Source of the DNA: Streptomyces globosus
GTDB taxonomy: Bacteria; Actinomycetota; Actinomycetes; Streptomycetales; Streptomycetaceae
Assembly: GCF_003325375.1 (NCBI RefSeq)
Contig: NZ_CP030863.1
Span: 1 to 64,000, forward strand
Length of the DNA: 64,000 nt
Direction of reading: 5' to 3'
Positions 43,950 through 52,596 of this stretch are shown piece by piece. Under the pieces are notes generated by a model, which saw only the letters and a list, made by a program, of their open reading frames with translations, made no database searches and was not told the DNA's origin. Numbering within the stretch: position 1 is the first letter of the stretch; every line of letters starts with the position of its first letter. A program made the position numbers and the translations under genes.

Positions 43950-44626
43950 TCGCTCACCCCCGCGGCGGTGGCGGCCAGGAGTGAGGTGACATCGGTCCTG
44001 TACGGGTCGCTGTAGTTCTCGCGGTCGCTGAAGTCGAACGGCGCGCACTTCGCGGTGACCACGAACCCGGGGACGACAGTGGCGGCCTGGCCGTCGAGCT
44101 CGGTGTTGAGGCGGTCGGCGTCGCGAGAGGCGAGCCAGGTCTGCGTATACGGGCCGAGGCGAAGAAAGGTGAAGCCGGACCTGTCGGGCTCGCGCGCTTC
44201 GACGTCAACGGCATAGTGGGCGGGGGGCATGCCGACGTCTTCGGGCAGGGGCAGACCTGCGGCAGCGTGGGTGAGCATCGCGTAGGCCGGCTGCCAGGCT
44301 CCGAGGATCGTGGTCGTCTCGCAGCGCAGCCAGCCGCGGTCGGTGTAGCCGAGCTGGCGGCTGTGGAGGTGGGCCGCGGCATTCGGGGTGTCGGGATGAA
44401 CCAGGGCGACGACGATTACCTCGGTGCCGCGGTCGTCGCCGGGCCGGGGGTGGGCGCGCTCGATGAACGGGCCGACCCTCACAGCGACGTCCCGTCCGTT
44501 GCCGGGCTCCCACGGCTCCGGGGAGCGTACGGCGGCGAGCATCGCGCGGAACTGGTCGACGGCGGCCTGGTCCTCGAGGGTGAGTGCGTCGGGAGCGTGG
44601 CCGCAGCGGCGGAAGCGTCGGATCAT
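43946..44626 (-). CDS. Hypothetical protein
   Basis: The 226-residue protein (LTLEDQAAVDQFRAMLAAVR ... EVIVVALVHPDTPNAAAHLH ... GYTDRGWLRCETTTILGAWQ) has no membrane segment or recognised catalytic motif. It overlaps both neighbours by 4 bases (ATGA-type with 44623, GTGA with 43949), so it belongs to one operon. Confidence 0.6.
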   Translation of the reverse strand: MIRRFRRCGHAPDALTLEDQAAVDQFRAMLAAVRSPEPWEPGNGRDVAVRVGPFIERAHPRPGDDRGTEVIVVALVHPDTPNAAAHLHSRQLGYTDRGWLRCETTTILGAWQPAYAMLTHAAAGLPLPEDVGMPPAHYAVDVEAREPDRSGFTFLRLGPYTQTWLASRDADRLNTELDGQAATVVPGFVVTAKCAPFDFSDRENYSDPYRTDVTSLLAATAAGVSE

Positions 44627-45048
44627 CGTGTGGTCTCCTGCTCGGCCTGGAGGTTAGGCGTCTTGAGGACGCGCGGCAGATGGATGTGCAGGTGCTCGAC
44701 TTCGACCTCGCGACCGCGGGAGCGGAGTTCGTGGGCAAGCAGTTCGGTGAGACCAGATGCCCTGTGTCTACCTCCTGCACAACCGATCGCGATCCGGCTG
44801 GGGCCGGCGGGCAGGTCGGCGTAGTCGGCGAGGTTGGCGAGCAGCTCGCGGGCGCCGGGAGTGTTGAGGACGACGCCCTGGACGCGGGGGTTGAGGCCGT
44901 TGAGGTCGAGGATGTCGCGGGCGGCGGCGGGGTCGCGGAGCCGGTCGCGGACGTCTTCGATCCGGTCGGCGGCGGGCGGGACGGGGGAGCCGTCCGGGCC
45001 GGTGGGCAGGTGGAGGTAGCCGAACGAGATCAGGCGGATCGGGCGCAT
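44623..45048 (-). CDS. RapZ C-terminal-domain-like protein
   Basis: The 141-residue protein begins RLISFGYLH and has IAIGCAGGRHRASGLTELLA (about residues 84-103), the signature of the RapZ/YvcJ C-terminal domain (GCTGGRHRS), followed by VEVEHLHIHLP. The N-terminal P-loop domain of RapZ is absent. Stand-alone copies occur in Streptomyces accessory regions. RapZ-C binds small RNA or a nucleotide-sugar in E. coli; the ligand here is unknown. Confidence 0.7.
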   Translation of the reverse strand: MRPIRLISFGYLHLPTGPDGSPVPPAADRIEDVRDRLRDPAAARDILDLNGLNPRVQGVVLNTPGARELLANLADYADLPAGPSRIAIGCAGGRHRASGLTELLAHELRSRGREVEVEHLHIHLPRVLKTPNLQAEQETTR

Positions 45049-45138
45049 GAGGTGTCTCCAGGGCGCTGGTGAGGAGAGAGCAGCGAGCGCCGCCCCCGCC
45101 AGGAAGGCTGGAGCGGCGCTCTGGGTGGTGGTGGCTGA

Positions 45139-45564
45139 TCAGGAGTTGGGGGCTACGGCCGCGCGGATGATGTCGGCGTGGTCGAACGCCAGCTCCTTGG
45201 GCAGTTCGCTCAGGGGCCACCAGCGGGCGGTGCGGGCGTCGTCCCTGGCGGTGGCCTGTGTGCCGTCGGGGACGACGGCCATGTACGCGAAGGTGACGTA
45301 CCTGCCGCGTGGGTCCCGGTCGAGCTGGTCCCAGACGCCGATCTGGTGCAGGGCGCCCACGGGCACGTGGATGCCGGTCTCCTCGGCGTGCTCGCGGGCC
45401 GCGGCCACATACGGCGCTTCCCCGGCGTCGACGTGTCCGCCGGGCAGCGCCCAGGCGCCCTCGAAGGGCGGCCAGCCTCGATCGATCAGCAGGACGTGGC
45501 GGCTCGGGGTCACGGCGACCACGTCGGCCGTGTACTGGATGGCCTCGGTCTTGGGCTCGGTCAT
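45139..45564 (-). CDS. Nudix hydrolase
   Basis: ATG 45564 follows GAGAGG. The 141-residue protein carries a complete Nudix box, GGHVDAGEAPY followed by REHAEETGI (residues about 43-66), in the expected GX5EX7REUXEEXGU spacing, so catalysis on a nucleoside-diphosphate-linked substrate is likely. Substrate cannot be told from sequence. Confidence 0.85.
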   Translation of the reverse strand: MTEPKTEAIQYTADVVAVTPSRHVLLIDRGWPPFEGAWALPGGHVDAGEAPYVAAAREHAEETGIHVPVGALHQIGVWDQLDRDPRGRYVTFAYMAVVPDGTQATARDDARTARWWPLSELPKELAFDHADIIRAAVAPNS

Positions 45565-45578
45565 GTTCGCCTCTCGGG

Positions 45579-45761
45579 TTAGGGGTGAGTGGTGTTGGTG
45601 ACGACGAGGAACTGGTCGCTGTCGAGGTCCATGACGACGCGGGCTTCGGTGCCCTGGGCGCGCTGGGCGGCGGCGTATTCGTCGGCGGGCCAGGAGCCGC
45701 GGGGGTGCCCGGCGGGGAACCGCTCCAGCACGGTGCGGGTCTGCGCGGGGATGGCGGTCAT
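45579..45761 (-). CDS. Small hypothetical protein
   Basis: The 60-residue product (FPAGHPRGSWPADEYAAAQR, then ARVVMDLDSDQFLVV) has a start that overlaps the upstream stop by 4 bases. Unknown function. Confidence 0.5.
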   Translation of the reverse strand: MTAIPAQTRTVLERFPAGHPRGSWPADEYAAAQRAQGTEARVVMDLDSDQFLVVTNTTHP

Positions 45762-46243
45762 CCGGCGTCACCGCCGGTCACGCGCTCGTGGATGTCGATG
45801 AGGCGGGTGATGGCGTCGGGGTTGTCCGCCAGGCCGACCCATGTCCCGTGCGCGGTGAAGACGGGGACCTGGTCGCGGTCGGCGTCGAAGATGATGACGT
45901 AGTCGCCGTACCGGTCGAGCACCATGTCGCGCAGGACCGGGACCAGCGCGGTGTCCAGGACCTCCAGGGCGTCGAGGGTGAGCCGGGCGGGCTCGCCGGG
46001 CGCCGGCGGCTGGACCAGGATGCCGGTCGCGCGGAGCAGGTCGCCGGGCTGTATGGCGGTCAGCAGCTCGTGGGTGATCTCGGGGTTGCTGCTGGTGCAG
46101 GTGATGACCGTGTCGGGGGCGTCCTCGTCGGCGGTGTCGAAGTCGGCGGGCCGGACGACCAGGTCGAAGGTGACGGTGTCGCGCGGGCCGGGGGCGGGGA
46201 TCGCGTCGACCCAGCCGACGACGGCGCAGTGCTTGGTGTCCAT
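45758..46243 (-). CDS. Hypothetical beta-rich protein
   Basis: ATG 46243 overlaps the upstream stop (TGATG). The 161-residue protein (VTFDLVVRPADFDTADEDAP, then LLRATGILVQPPAPGEPARL, then DYVIIFDADRDQVPVF) looks like an OB-fold-like first half and a small second domain. No named family. Confidence 0.6.
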   Translation of the reverse strand: MDTKHCAVVGWVDAIPAPGPRDTVTFDLVVRPADFDTADEDAPDTVITCTSSNPEITHELLTAIQPGDLLRATGILVQPPAPGEPARLTLDALEVLDTALVPVLRDMVLDRYGDYVIIFDADRDQVPVFTAHGTWVGLADNPDAITRLIDIHERVTGGDAG

Positions 46244-46449
46244 CAGCTGGCCTCCGCCAGGGTCTCGGTGGGGCGAGGGGAGCGGGGTCGGGGGGTGTAC
46301 TGCGCGAGCACCAGCAGCTCGCGGTTGCGCTTCTTCTCCGCGTCGGTGAGGGGCCGGGCCTGCACGCCGCCGTGGCGGTGCCACAGCGGGGAGGCGGGCG
46401 GCTCGGGGTAGGCGAGAGCGTCGTCGACGTGACGGTCGGTGCTGCTCAT
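46243..46449 (-). CDS. Small hypothetical protein
   Basis: ATG 46449 gives 68 residues (MSSTDRHVDDALAYPEPPAS ... LTDAEKKRNRELLVLAQYTP), mostly charged with one helix. It is coupled to the downstream gene. Confidence 0.5.
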   Translation of the reverse strand: MSSTDRHVDDALAYPEPPASPLWHRHGGVQARPLTDAEKKRNRELLVLAQYTPRPRSPRPTETLAEAS

Positions 46450-46474
46450 GGGGGCCTCCGCCGGTTGGGAGGGG

Positions 46475-46753
46475 TCAGGCATGGGTTGCGCGCTGGCTGC
46501 TCTTGGACTGGGTGTCGGAGGCGAACCGGCCGAGGCGGGCCTCAACCGGGTTCGCGGCGATCCAGTACACTGCGCACGCCTTGTGCACGGGCTCCCCGGC
46601 GTGGGAGCGCATCGGCGTGGGCTTGTCGCACAGCACGCAGGGGCGGTCCTGCCAGCGGTCGAAGTGCTGGCTGTCGCGCCACTCGAGGAGAGCGCCGGGA
46701 GGCGGGACCAGGCCCGGCTCGAAGGGCGCCTTCTTGCCTCGGGTGCGGGTCAC
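46475..46753 (-). CDS. Small protein with a C-x2-C motif
   Basis: The 92-residue protein (HFDRWQDRPCVLCDKPTPMR, then HAGEPVHKACAVYWIAANP) has a possible zinc site formed by CVLC, H and C. Such small zinc proteins are frequent on Streptomyces conjugative elements. Confidence 0.55.
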   Translation of the reverse strand: MTRTRGKKAPFEPGLVPPPGALLEWRDSQHFDRWQDRPCVLCDKPTPMRSHAGEPVHKACAVYWIAANPVEARLGRFASDTQSKSSQRATHA

Positions 46754-46817
46754 GGCCGGAAGTCGGCCAGCTGCTGAAGTACGCGCTCCAGCAGGGCCGG
46801 TGGCAAGGGCGTGGCGC

Positions 46818-47492
46818 TCAGGCGGCCCGTCCCCACACCCTGGTACCGGGGCGGCCGGCTCGGCGGCCGTTGATGGACGGCACCGTGAGGTGCTGCCGGG
46901 TCGCGAGGATCGCCCGGCCGGAGTGCTTGCCTTCGTATAGGGCGGCGTCGGCAGCCCGTTGCAGCAGGCTCAGGTCGCGGGAGCCGACCTCGCGCGGGAC
47001 TGCGGCGCCGACCGAAGCGCCGACGTCGACGGCGCGGCCGTCGTCGAGGACGACCGGGGTGTGCAGCATCCGGACCAGCTGCGCCAGGCGCTGCTCCAGG
47101 CTGTCGGCGGGGAGCGGGACAACGACGGCGAACTCGTCGCCGCCCAGCCGACCAACGACGCCGCGCGGGCCCGTCCAGGCGGAGAGCCGGGCGGCGACGG
47201 CGGCCAGGACAGCGTCACCGGCCGCGTGGCCCAGCGTGTCGTTGATGGACTTGAAGTGGTTCTGGTCGACCAGGACCACGGCCACGTCGTCGCGGCGCGC
47301 CAGGAGCCGGCGGGCGCGGGCGGTGTAGGAGTCGCGGCGCAGCAGACCGGTCAGCGGGTCACGGCGGGTGGCGGCGAGCCGCTTGTGCAGTGCGACGGCG
47401 TGGACGGCCCAGCCGGTCAACGGCAGCGCGGCGGTGGTCAGTAAGAGTGCGCGCTGCCCGAACCGGGCCTGAGCGCGCAGGACGGAGTCCAT
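46818..47492 (-). CDS. GGDEF-domain diguanylate cyclase-like protein
   Basis: ATG 47492 gives 224 residues. An N-terminal membrane helix (ALLLTTAALPLTGWAVHAVA) precedes a complete GGDEF domain: DPLTGLLRRDSYTARA, VVLVDQNHFKSINDTLGHAA and RLGGDEFAVVV (active-site GGDEF intact). It should make cyclic di-GMP, which controls development in Streptomyces; a plasmid-borne copy could alter host differentiation. Confidence 0.85.
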   Translation of the reverse strand: MDSVLRAQARFGQRALLLTTAALPLTGWAVHAVALHKRLAATRRDPLTGLLRRDSYTARARRLLARRDDVAVVLVDQNHFKSINDTLGHAAGDAVLAAVAARLSAWTGPRGVVGRLGGDEFAVVVPLPADSLEQRLAQLVRMLHTPVVLDDGRAVDVGASVGAAVPREVGSRDLSLLQRAADAALYEGKHSGRAILATRQHLTVPSINGRRAGRPGTRVWGRAA

Positions 47493-47584
47493 ACTGGTGA
47501 TCGCCCTCTCGTCTTGTACGGGGTGGGTGGGCCCGGGGCAGGCGGCTGGTTTGGACGCCGATGTACGCCTGTCCCGGGGCAGAG

Positions 47585-47896
47585 CTACAGCGCGAAGTCG
47601 TTGCGGACGGTCCAGCTGACGGGGTCGTTCCAGAGGCTGGCCTTCGCGGCGGGCCACTCCAGCTGCCAGCCGGGCCGAAGCCCGCGCGCTCCCCAGCTGT
47701 CCGGCTGCTTGCCGGGGATCTCGAGTCCGGCCGTGTGCGCGGCGAGCGCGGCGTCGTACACCTCGTGGGCGCGGCGCAGGGCCGTGGCGGGGGAGTCGGC
47801 GACGCCGGTGAAGACGTGCACACCGTGGCGGTCGGGGTGGCGGGTGTCGTGTATCGGGACGTCCACCTCGTAGATCCGCAGGCGCATGACGTCCAT
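47585..47896 (-). CDS. Small hypothetical protein
   Basis: ATG 47896 follows AGAGGAG directly. The 103-residue product (RLRIYEVDVPIHDTRHPDRH, then GVADSPATALRRAHEVYDAA) has a beta-strand start and a helical middle. No family recognised. Confidence 0.6.
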   Translation of the reverse strand: MDVMRLRIYEVDVPIHDTRHPDRHGVHVFTGVADSPATALRRAHEVYDAALAAHTAGLEIPGKQPDSWGARGLRPGWQLEWPAAKASLWNDPVSWTVRNDFAL

Positions 47897-48007
47897 CTCC
47901 TCTCTGTACTCGGTGGTGAGGGGCCACCGCGACCGCCCCGGCCCCCGGCCGGATCGGCAGGGGTCGGGGCGGCACGGAGGGCCGTCACGCGCGGGAGGGC
48001 TGGTTCG

Positions 48008-48393
48008 TCACCGGCGGGACCCGCGGACGTAGTCGATGGCGCTGGCAACGTGGGTGTTGGCCATGAGGCTGCCGCCGCCGTCGATCCGGTCCCGGAGCTC
48101 GTCCAGCCGCATCCATGCCGTCGCGAGCTGCTGCACCAGCCACGCCTCATCGGTGGCGGTGTCGTTGCCGAGTCGGGCTGCGATGTCGGCGAGGCGGTCG
48201 GCGTCTTGGTGGCTGGCCTCCAGGAAGGCGTCGGCCCGGCGGACCTTGTCTTCCGTGAACGCCTCTCCGAGGCGCTGGGCAGCGTCGGCCTCCGGGTCGT
48301 CGGCGTACTTGGCTAGCCGCGCAGGTGGACCGCGAGGCGGGCCAGTTCCCAGTCGGTCCGGCCGGGGTTGCTGCTCTCCTTCAGGAAGGTCAT
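48008..48393 (-). pseudogene. Frameshifted hypothetical gene
   Basis: ATG 48393 opens MTFLKESSNPGRTDWELARL and ends after 26 codons at TAG 48315-48313. The neighbouring frame continues naturally (RLAKYADDPEADAAQRLGEA ... AWMRLDELRDRIDGGGSLMA) to 48008. A single missing base at about 48318 explains the break. The ATG overlaps the upstream stop. Confidence 0.6.
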
Positions 48394-49343
48394 CGCGCGC
48401 TCCCGGCGGTCTCGTGCAGCGCTGCGTCGGCGTGGTCGTCGTCCTCCTAGTCCGCGTCGTCGAGGCCGCCATGGACGGAGCAGACGATGTCCTCGCTGTC
48501 GTCCAGCTCGCCGGCCAGGGTGCGGGCGAGGCAGGTGACGCCGTACGCGGGCGCCCAGGCGTAGCCGGTGCATTCGTCGTCGTGGGGGCAGGGCAGCGCG
48601 ACGTCGAAGCCGTAGTCGCCCTGCCCGTCGACGTTGGTCCGGAACGCGAGGGTGAGCTACTGCTGGCCGAGGTGGATCTCCGCGACGCGGTCGCCGCCGG
48701 CGGCCTTCGAGCCGGGCTTCCACCGCCACAGCGGGAGAACCTCTTCGCCGAACACCCGGCGGACGAGCAGCATCTCGCCCAGGCCGTCGCCGCCGTCCAG
48801 CCCGAGGTCGGCCTGCCGGGCATCGCCCAGGCGCTGGAGGAACGGGAGCAGCTGGCACAGGCTCTCGGAGAAGAAGACCTCGTTGAAGCCCTCGGCCAGC
48901 AGCTTCGGGTGGGAGCGGACCATCGCCGTGTGCTGCGTGCGAACGGTGTCGTCGGGCACGGTCCGGTTGGCCGAACGCGGGCCTTGGCGCTCCACGCACA
49001 CGGAGACCGGGGTGGAGACCATGACCGCGATGGCGGGCATGTTGTGCCGCTTGGCGGCGGCGACCAGCGGCGCCCTGGACGCGGGGGTGCCGTTCGTGGC
49101 GTCCACGACGGTGAACCGGCGGCGGCGCATCCGGGCTTCCAGCAGCAGATGCAGGGCGGCGACGGCGTCGCCGGTCGCGTCCTGGTCGCCGGCGTCGTCG
49201 CTGACCGTCTCGCGTAGCGCGTCGAGGGAGAGGACCTGCGAGGCGGGCCAGGTGGAGGCGAGCGTGGACTTGCCCGCGCCGCTGGCCCCGATCAGGACGA
49301 CCAGGCAGCTGTCCGGCAGATACGGGAAGGTCGGGGACGTCAT
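48390..49343 (-). pseudogene. AAA-family P-loop kinase-like gene with two in-frame amber codons
   Basis: ATG 49343 follows AGGAG. The first part is a P-loop kinase of the polynucleotide-kinase/Zeta-like type (VVLIGASGAGKSTLA, residues about 14-28; FTVVDATNGTPASRAPLVAA). It reaches TAG at 48659-48657 after 228 residues. The same frame goes on with LTLAFRTNVDGQGDYGFDVA, TCLARTLAGELDDSED and a second TAG at 48449-48447. It ends at TGA 48392-48390, which overlaps the next ATG. The coupling to the next start and the protein-like extension argue that the original gene ended at 48390. Truncated product, readthrough or sequence error are all possible. Confidence 0.65.
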
Positions 49344-49399
49344 GCGAGGGGCTCCTTGGGTCTCGGGTGCGGACGGGCGGCTCGTGCGGGGCGGGCGGG

Positions 49400-49909
49400 T
49401 CACCGGGTGGTCGCGCTGGTGGTGGCGATGAGCGCGGCGACGGTCTCGCAGCCGTGGTGGAAGGCGCCGTCGAGGTGGAACGCGCCGTTAATGCCGTGCG
49501 AGGCGAGGCGGTAGAAGCCGCCCTTGCCGGTCTTGTCGGCGAGCTTCTCCAACAGGCCCTTGCCCGGGACGCGGCGGTCGGCGGCGTAGTGGGTGCCGAA
49601 CGAGACCGCGAGCGCGGCGGCGGCCGCGGCGGGGTGGACCCGGATCCCGAGCGCGCGGGCGCCGAGCCCGGCGACGATCGCCTGCGTGGCCACGTAGGTC
49701 AGGCAGTGGTGCAGGCAGGCGGCACGGCCACTGGCCGTGCCGTGGGTGCTCTCCTCCTTGGTGACGGGGTCCGTGAAGGTGACCGGGTGCTCGTCGGAGG
49801 CGCCCTTCACGCGGGCGCAGAAGTCGTTCTGCACCCAGAAGTCGCCGATGGCGCTTCCGGCGCGCGTCAGTCCGAGCAGGGCGGCGAAGACGGCGGGACG
49901 GTGCGTCAT
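49400..49909 (-). CDS. Membrane-associated hypothetical protein
   Basis: The 169-residue protein has GDFWVQNDF near the start, HHCLTYVATQAIVAGLGARA and HPAAAAAALAVSFGTHYAAD. The pattern of D/Q near the N-terminus plus histidines in helices recalls DUF3307-type membrane proteins, but the match is weak. It precedes the kinase-like gene by 57 bases. Confidence 0.5.
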   Translation of the reverse strand: MTHRPAVFAALLGLTRAGSAIGDFWVQNDFCARVKGASDEHPVTFTDPVTKEESTHGTASGRAACLHHCLTYVATQAIVAGLGARALGIRVHPAAAAAALAVSFGTHYAADRRVPGKGLLEKLADKTGKGGFYRLASHGINGAFHLDGAFHHGCETVAALIATTSATTR

Positions 49910-49989
49910 GCTGGGGTTCTCCTGATCTCGAAGGGTGAGGGAGCGGGCGGCCAGCCTTTGCCGGTGCTGCGGCCGCCCGGATGGTTCGG

Positions 49990-50020
49990 CCCCGTCCCGG
50001 CCGGTGTGGCCGGGACGGGG
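49990..50020 (-). terminator. Strong hairpin after the 50027 gene
   Basis: CCCCGTCCCGGCC pairs perfectly with GGCCGGGACGGGG across 5 bases, 7 bases past the stop codon. Confidence 0.7.
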
Positions 50021-50026
50021 TTCGGA

Positions 50027-50491
50027 TCACGCGGCCAGTCGGTGCGCGGCGGGCGCCGGGCCGGTCATGCAGCTGCTCGGGTCCACGGGGGTGCCGTCGA
50101 AGCACTCCAGGCAGCAGCCGAGCTTCTTGGAGAGGCAGATGTAGAACCGGCGGCCGCACTCGCCGCAGGTCTGCCGGGCCGCCATCGCCTGGTCCAGAGC
50201 TCGCTCCTGGGCGAGCGTCGGGACCCGCTTGGGCTTGGCACGGTCGACGCGGAGCAGGTAGCCGCGGGTGGGGTGGGTGCAGGACCACTGCGGCCGGGTG
50301 GCGCACAGCCTGCACCGCAGGATTGCGACCGCGCCCTCGTTCCTGCCGGGGCTCAGGCCCATGTCCCGTAACTGGCGCCGGGTGACCAGGCCGTCGGGGA
50401 CGCACCCGCGGTCGTACTCGGGCATCAGCGCGTCGCTGCGCGACACCCGGTTCACCTCGCGGCGGCGCTTCTTCCGCGGGCGGGGCATCAC
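50027..50491 (-). CDS. Basic protein with RRQL motif and C-terminal zinc ribbon
   Basis: The 154-residue protein starts with a very basic stretch, then TRRQLRDMGLSPGRNEGAVA, CRLCATRPQWSCTHP and finally CGECGRRFYICLSKKLGCCL plus C. Two clusters of cysteines probably bind zinc. The family is common on Streptomyces conjugative elements but I know no function. ATG 50488 (second codon) is an equal start. Confidence 0.6.
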   Translation of the reverse strand: MMPRPRKKRRREVNRVSRSDALMPEYDRGCVPDGLVTRRQLRDMGLSPGRNEGAVAILRCRLCATRPQWSCTHPTRGYLLRVDRAKPKRVPTLAQERALDQAMAARQTCGECGRRFYICLSKKLGCCLECFDGTPVDPSSCMTGPAPAAHRLAA

Positions 50492-50632
50492 CTGCTCCAG
50501 GCGCCGGGAAGGCGGTCGGGGCGGTGGGGGTAGCGGGGGCCGGGGCGCTGCGGGCGGGGCCGGCCGATCCGGCGGCGCGGGCGGGGGATGAGCACGGGCT
50601 GTTCCTCCAGTCGTCGATGGGACGGTGCGCGG

Positions 50633-51195
50633 TCAGGCGGTGGTGATGCCGGCGATCTGCGCGGCCTGGGTGCCGGTGAGGGTGAAGTCGGGCGCGGCGA
50701 GGAGCGCTTCGGCGACGGCCGTGATGCGCTCCCACTCGCGGACCACGCGCTGCTGGGCGGTGGCCATGACGTAGTCCCAGGCCAGTCCGCCGTCGAGAGC
50801 CGGGCCGGTCTCGGTGACCGGGACGCCCGCATCGGTGAGGATGTTCAGCGCCATCTGCTTGTCGTGGTCGGCCGCGCAGAGGCGGGCCGTCTCCGGCGTG
50901 AGGCGGCCGGACTCGGCAAGCTGGTGGAGCTCGGCGGCCTGGCCAGCGGCTCCGCAGACCACGGCGACGTCGAGGTAGCTGCCGAAGGACCTGGCTAGGT
51001 GGTGGCGCCGGTCCAGCCGGTGACGCGGCCGCGGGTGACGGTGTGGACCCGGACGCGCTCGCAGGTGAAGCCGACGAGCTGGCCGAGCACGGTGTGGCCG
51101 GCCTCGTGGTAGGCGAGGCCGCGCTGGATCAGCGGGAGCGGGGTGAACTGGTAGCGCGCGTGCCGGTAGGGCGTGTGCTTGTCGAGCTCGTACAT
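50633..51195 (-). pseudogene. HExxH protein gene with a frameshift
   Basis: ATG 51195 opens a frame with AYHEAGHTVLGQLVGF, a zinc-metalloprotease-type HEAGH site, that stops at TAG 50997-50995 after 66 codons. The next frame carries on at once (ARSFGSYLDVAVVCGAAGQA, then RLTPETARLCAADHDKQMAL ... LTGTQAAQIAGITTA) to 50633. Joining them gives about 187 residues. The frame change lies at ACCACCTAGCCAGG, so the intact form needs one extra base there. Confidence 0.6.
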
Positions 51196-51233
51196 CGCGT
51201 CCTTCTCCGGATCCGGTCGGCGGTGGTCAGCGC

Positions 51234-51272
51234 TGCGCCCCGCCGACGTCGTGCTGGTGTCGGCGGGGCGCA
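51234..51272 (-). terminator. Hairpin in the 51196-51363 gap
   Basis: TGCGCCCCGCCGAC and GTCGGCGGGGCGCA are perfectly complementary. A second stem (GGTCCTCGCC with GGCGAGGACC) lies at about 51311-51350, next to the stop of the 51364 gene. Confidence 0.55.
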
Positions 51273-51363
51273 GCGGGCGGGGCGGTGGGCGTGCGGCCGG
51301 GCGGCCTGTCCGGTCCTCGCCGTCCGCAAGGCGGGGTGGGCGAGGACCAGGCAGGGCGTCGGG

Positions 51364-51618
51364 TCAGCGGGTGGCGCGGGTGCGGAGCAGGCGGGCGGCC
51401 CAGGCCCGCAGCCGGTCGAGGCGGGTGGGGTGGGTGTGCCGCCAGGCGGTGTCGAACACGCCGTCCTGGGTCGGGAAGGACCGGCTCGCGCCGCACGTGC
51501 AGGTCCAGACGTACGGATCGGGCCGGGTGTCGTCGAGGGTGGCGGTGACCTTCGCCGGGGCGCCGTCGTGGCGTCCGTGGAAGGTGCCGGCCCAGAGCTC
51601 GTTCTTGTCCAGCTGCAT
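51364..51618 (-). CDS. Small hypothetical protein
   Basis: The 84-residue protein (DKNELWAGTFHGRHDGAPAK, then VWTCTCGASRSFPTQDGVFD) holds a CTC motif in a beta-rich first half and a basic tail. Unknown function. Confidence 0.55.
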   Translation of the reverse strand: MQLDKNELWAGTFHGRHDGAPAKVTATLDDTRPDPYVWTCTCGASRSFPTQDGVFDTAWRHTHPTRLDRLRAWAARLLRTRATR

Positions 51619-51654
51619 CGGGGTGTGCCTTTCGGTTCGGTGGTCGGCTGAGGG

Positions 51655-52482
51655 TCAGCGCTTCTGGAGGGGGTGCACGTTGTCCGGGGCGTCGTCTTCG
51701 TCGTCCGGCGCGGCGTCGGCGGCCGGGGCCGGGAGGTGGATGTGCGGCTCGATCTGGTGGCCGTCGTTGTGGATGTGGGTGAAGAACGCCGGGCGCAGGG
51801 TCAGGCCGCGGAGCGCGAGGGCGGAGGCGGCGGTCCAGGCGAGGACGGCGAGCCCGGTGGCGACGGTGCGGCCGTCAGCGGGGGCGGCGCTGTAGACCAT
51901 GGCGATGCTGGCCGCGCCCCACGCAGTCCAGGTGATGCGGGCGCCGCTGCTGCGGGCGAAGCCGCCGATCAGTCCAAAGAGGCCGACCAGCTGCCAGACG
52001 GTGTAGACGGTGGAGGCGCTGATCGACAGCGACGCGGAGTGCGCGGCGATGTACGTGCGGATCGGCTGGTCGATCACGGCGAAGACGCCGGTGGAGGTGT
52101 CGGTGCCGACCTGGACGCGGGGCGCGGCCGTCAGCAGGCTGTGCAGCATGGCGGCCAGGGCGTCGGTCGCGCCGTCCAGCAGCAGGATGACGAAGGAGAT
52201 CCCGGCGAGTCCGAGGACCGCCTTCAGCCAGTTGGCCATGCCGTGCCAGCCGAGCGCCGGGGCCTGGCGCAGGTCCTCCCAGCGGTCGTGCAGGACGCCG
52301 CCGTCGTCCCAGGCGTCGGCCCACCAGACGCGCAGGGCCTGCGCGCGCGGCTGCTTTTCGTCGAGCTCCTCGAGCAGCAGGGGCGCGGCCGCGGGGAGGC
52401 TGTGGGCCTGGCCGTGGCCGGCGGCCGGGTGCTCCTGGCGCGGGCCGGGGACGTTCGGGGTGCGGTCGATGTGGTCAGCCAT
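51655..52482 (-). CDS. Membrane protein of the transfer region
   Basis: ATG 52482 follows AAGGAGA. The 275-residue protein has a soluble N-terminal third and about four to five membrane segments (for example ILLLDGATDALAAML, VYTVWQLVGLFGLIGGFA, AAPADGRTVATGLAVLAWTA) and a His/Asp-rich acidic C-terminus (FTHIHNDGHQIEPHIHLPAP). Position within the TraB block suggests a part in DNA transfer or spreading through mycelium, as for Spd proteins. Confidence 0.6.
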   Translation of the reverse strand: MADHIDRTPNVPGPRQEHPAAGHGQAHSLPAAAPLLLEELDEKQPRAQALRVWWADAWDDGGVLHDRWEDLRQAPALGWHGMANWLKAVLGLAGISFVILLLDGATDALAAMLHSLLTAAPRVQVGTDTSTGVFAVIDQPIRTYIAAHSASLSISASTVYTVWQLVGLFGLIGGFARSSGARITWTAWGAASIAMVYSAAPADGRTVATGLAVLAWTAASALALRGLTLRPAFFTHIHNDGHQIEPHIHLPAPAADAAPDDEDDAPDNVHPLQKR

Positions 52483-52596
52483 GGTCGGCTTCTCCTTCAA
52501 GAGCGGTGACGGCGCGTACGGATGGGCATGGCTCTGTTGCCGGGGCCTGGTGGTGGGCCAGGCTGGGCGAAGGCCAGGGAGCAACGAGGGGGCGCG

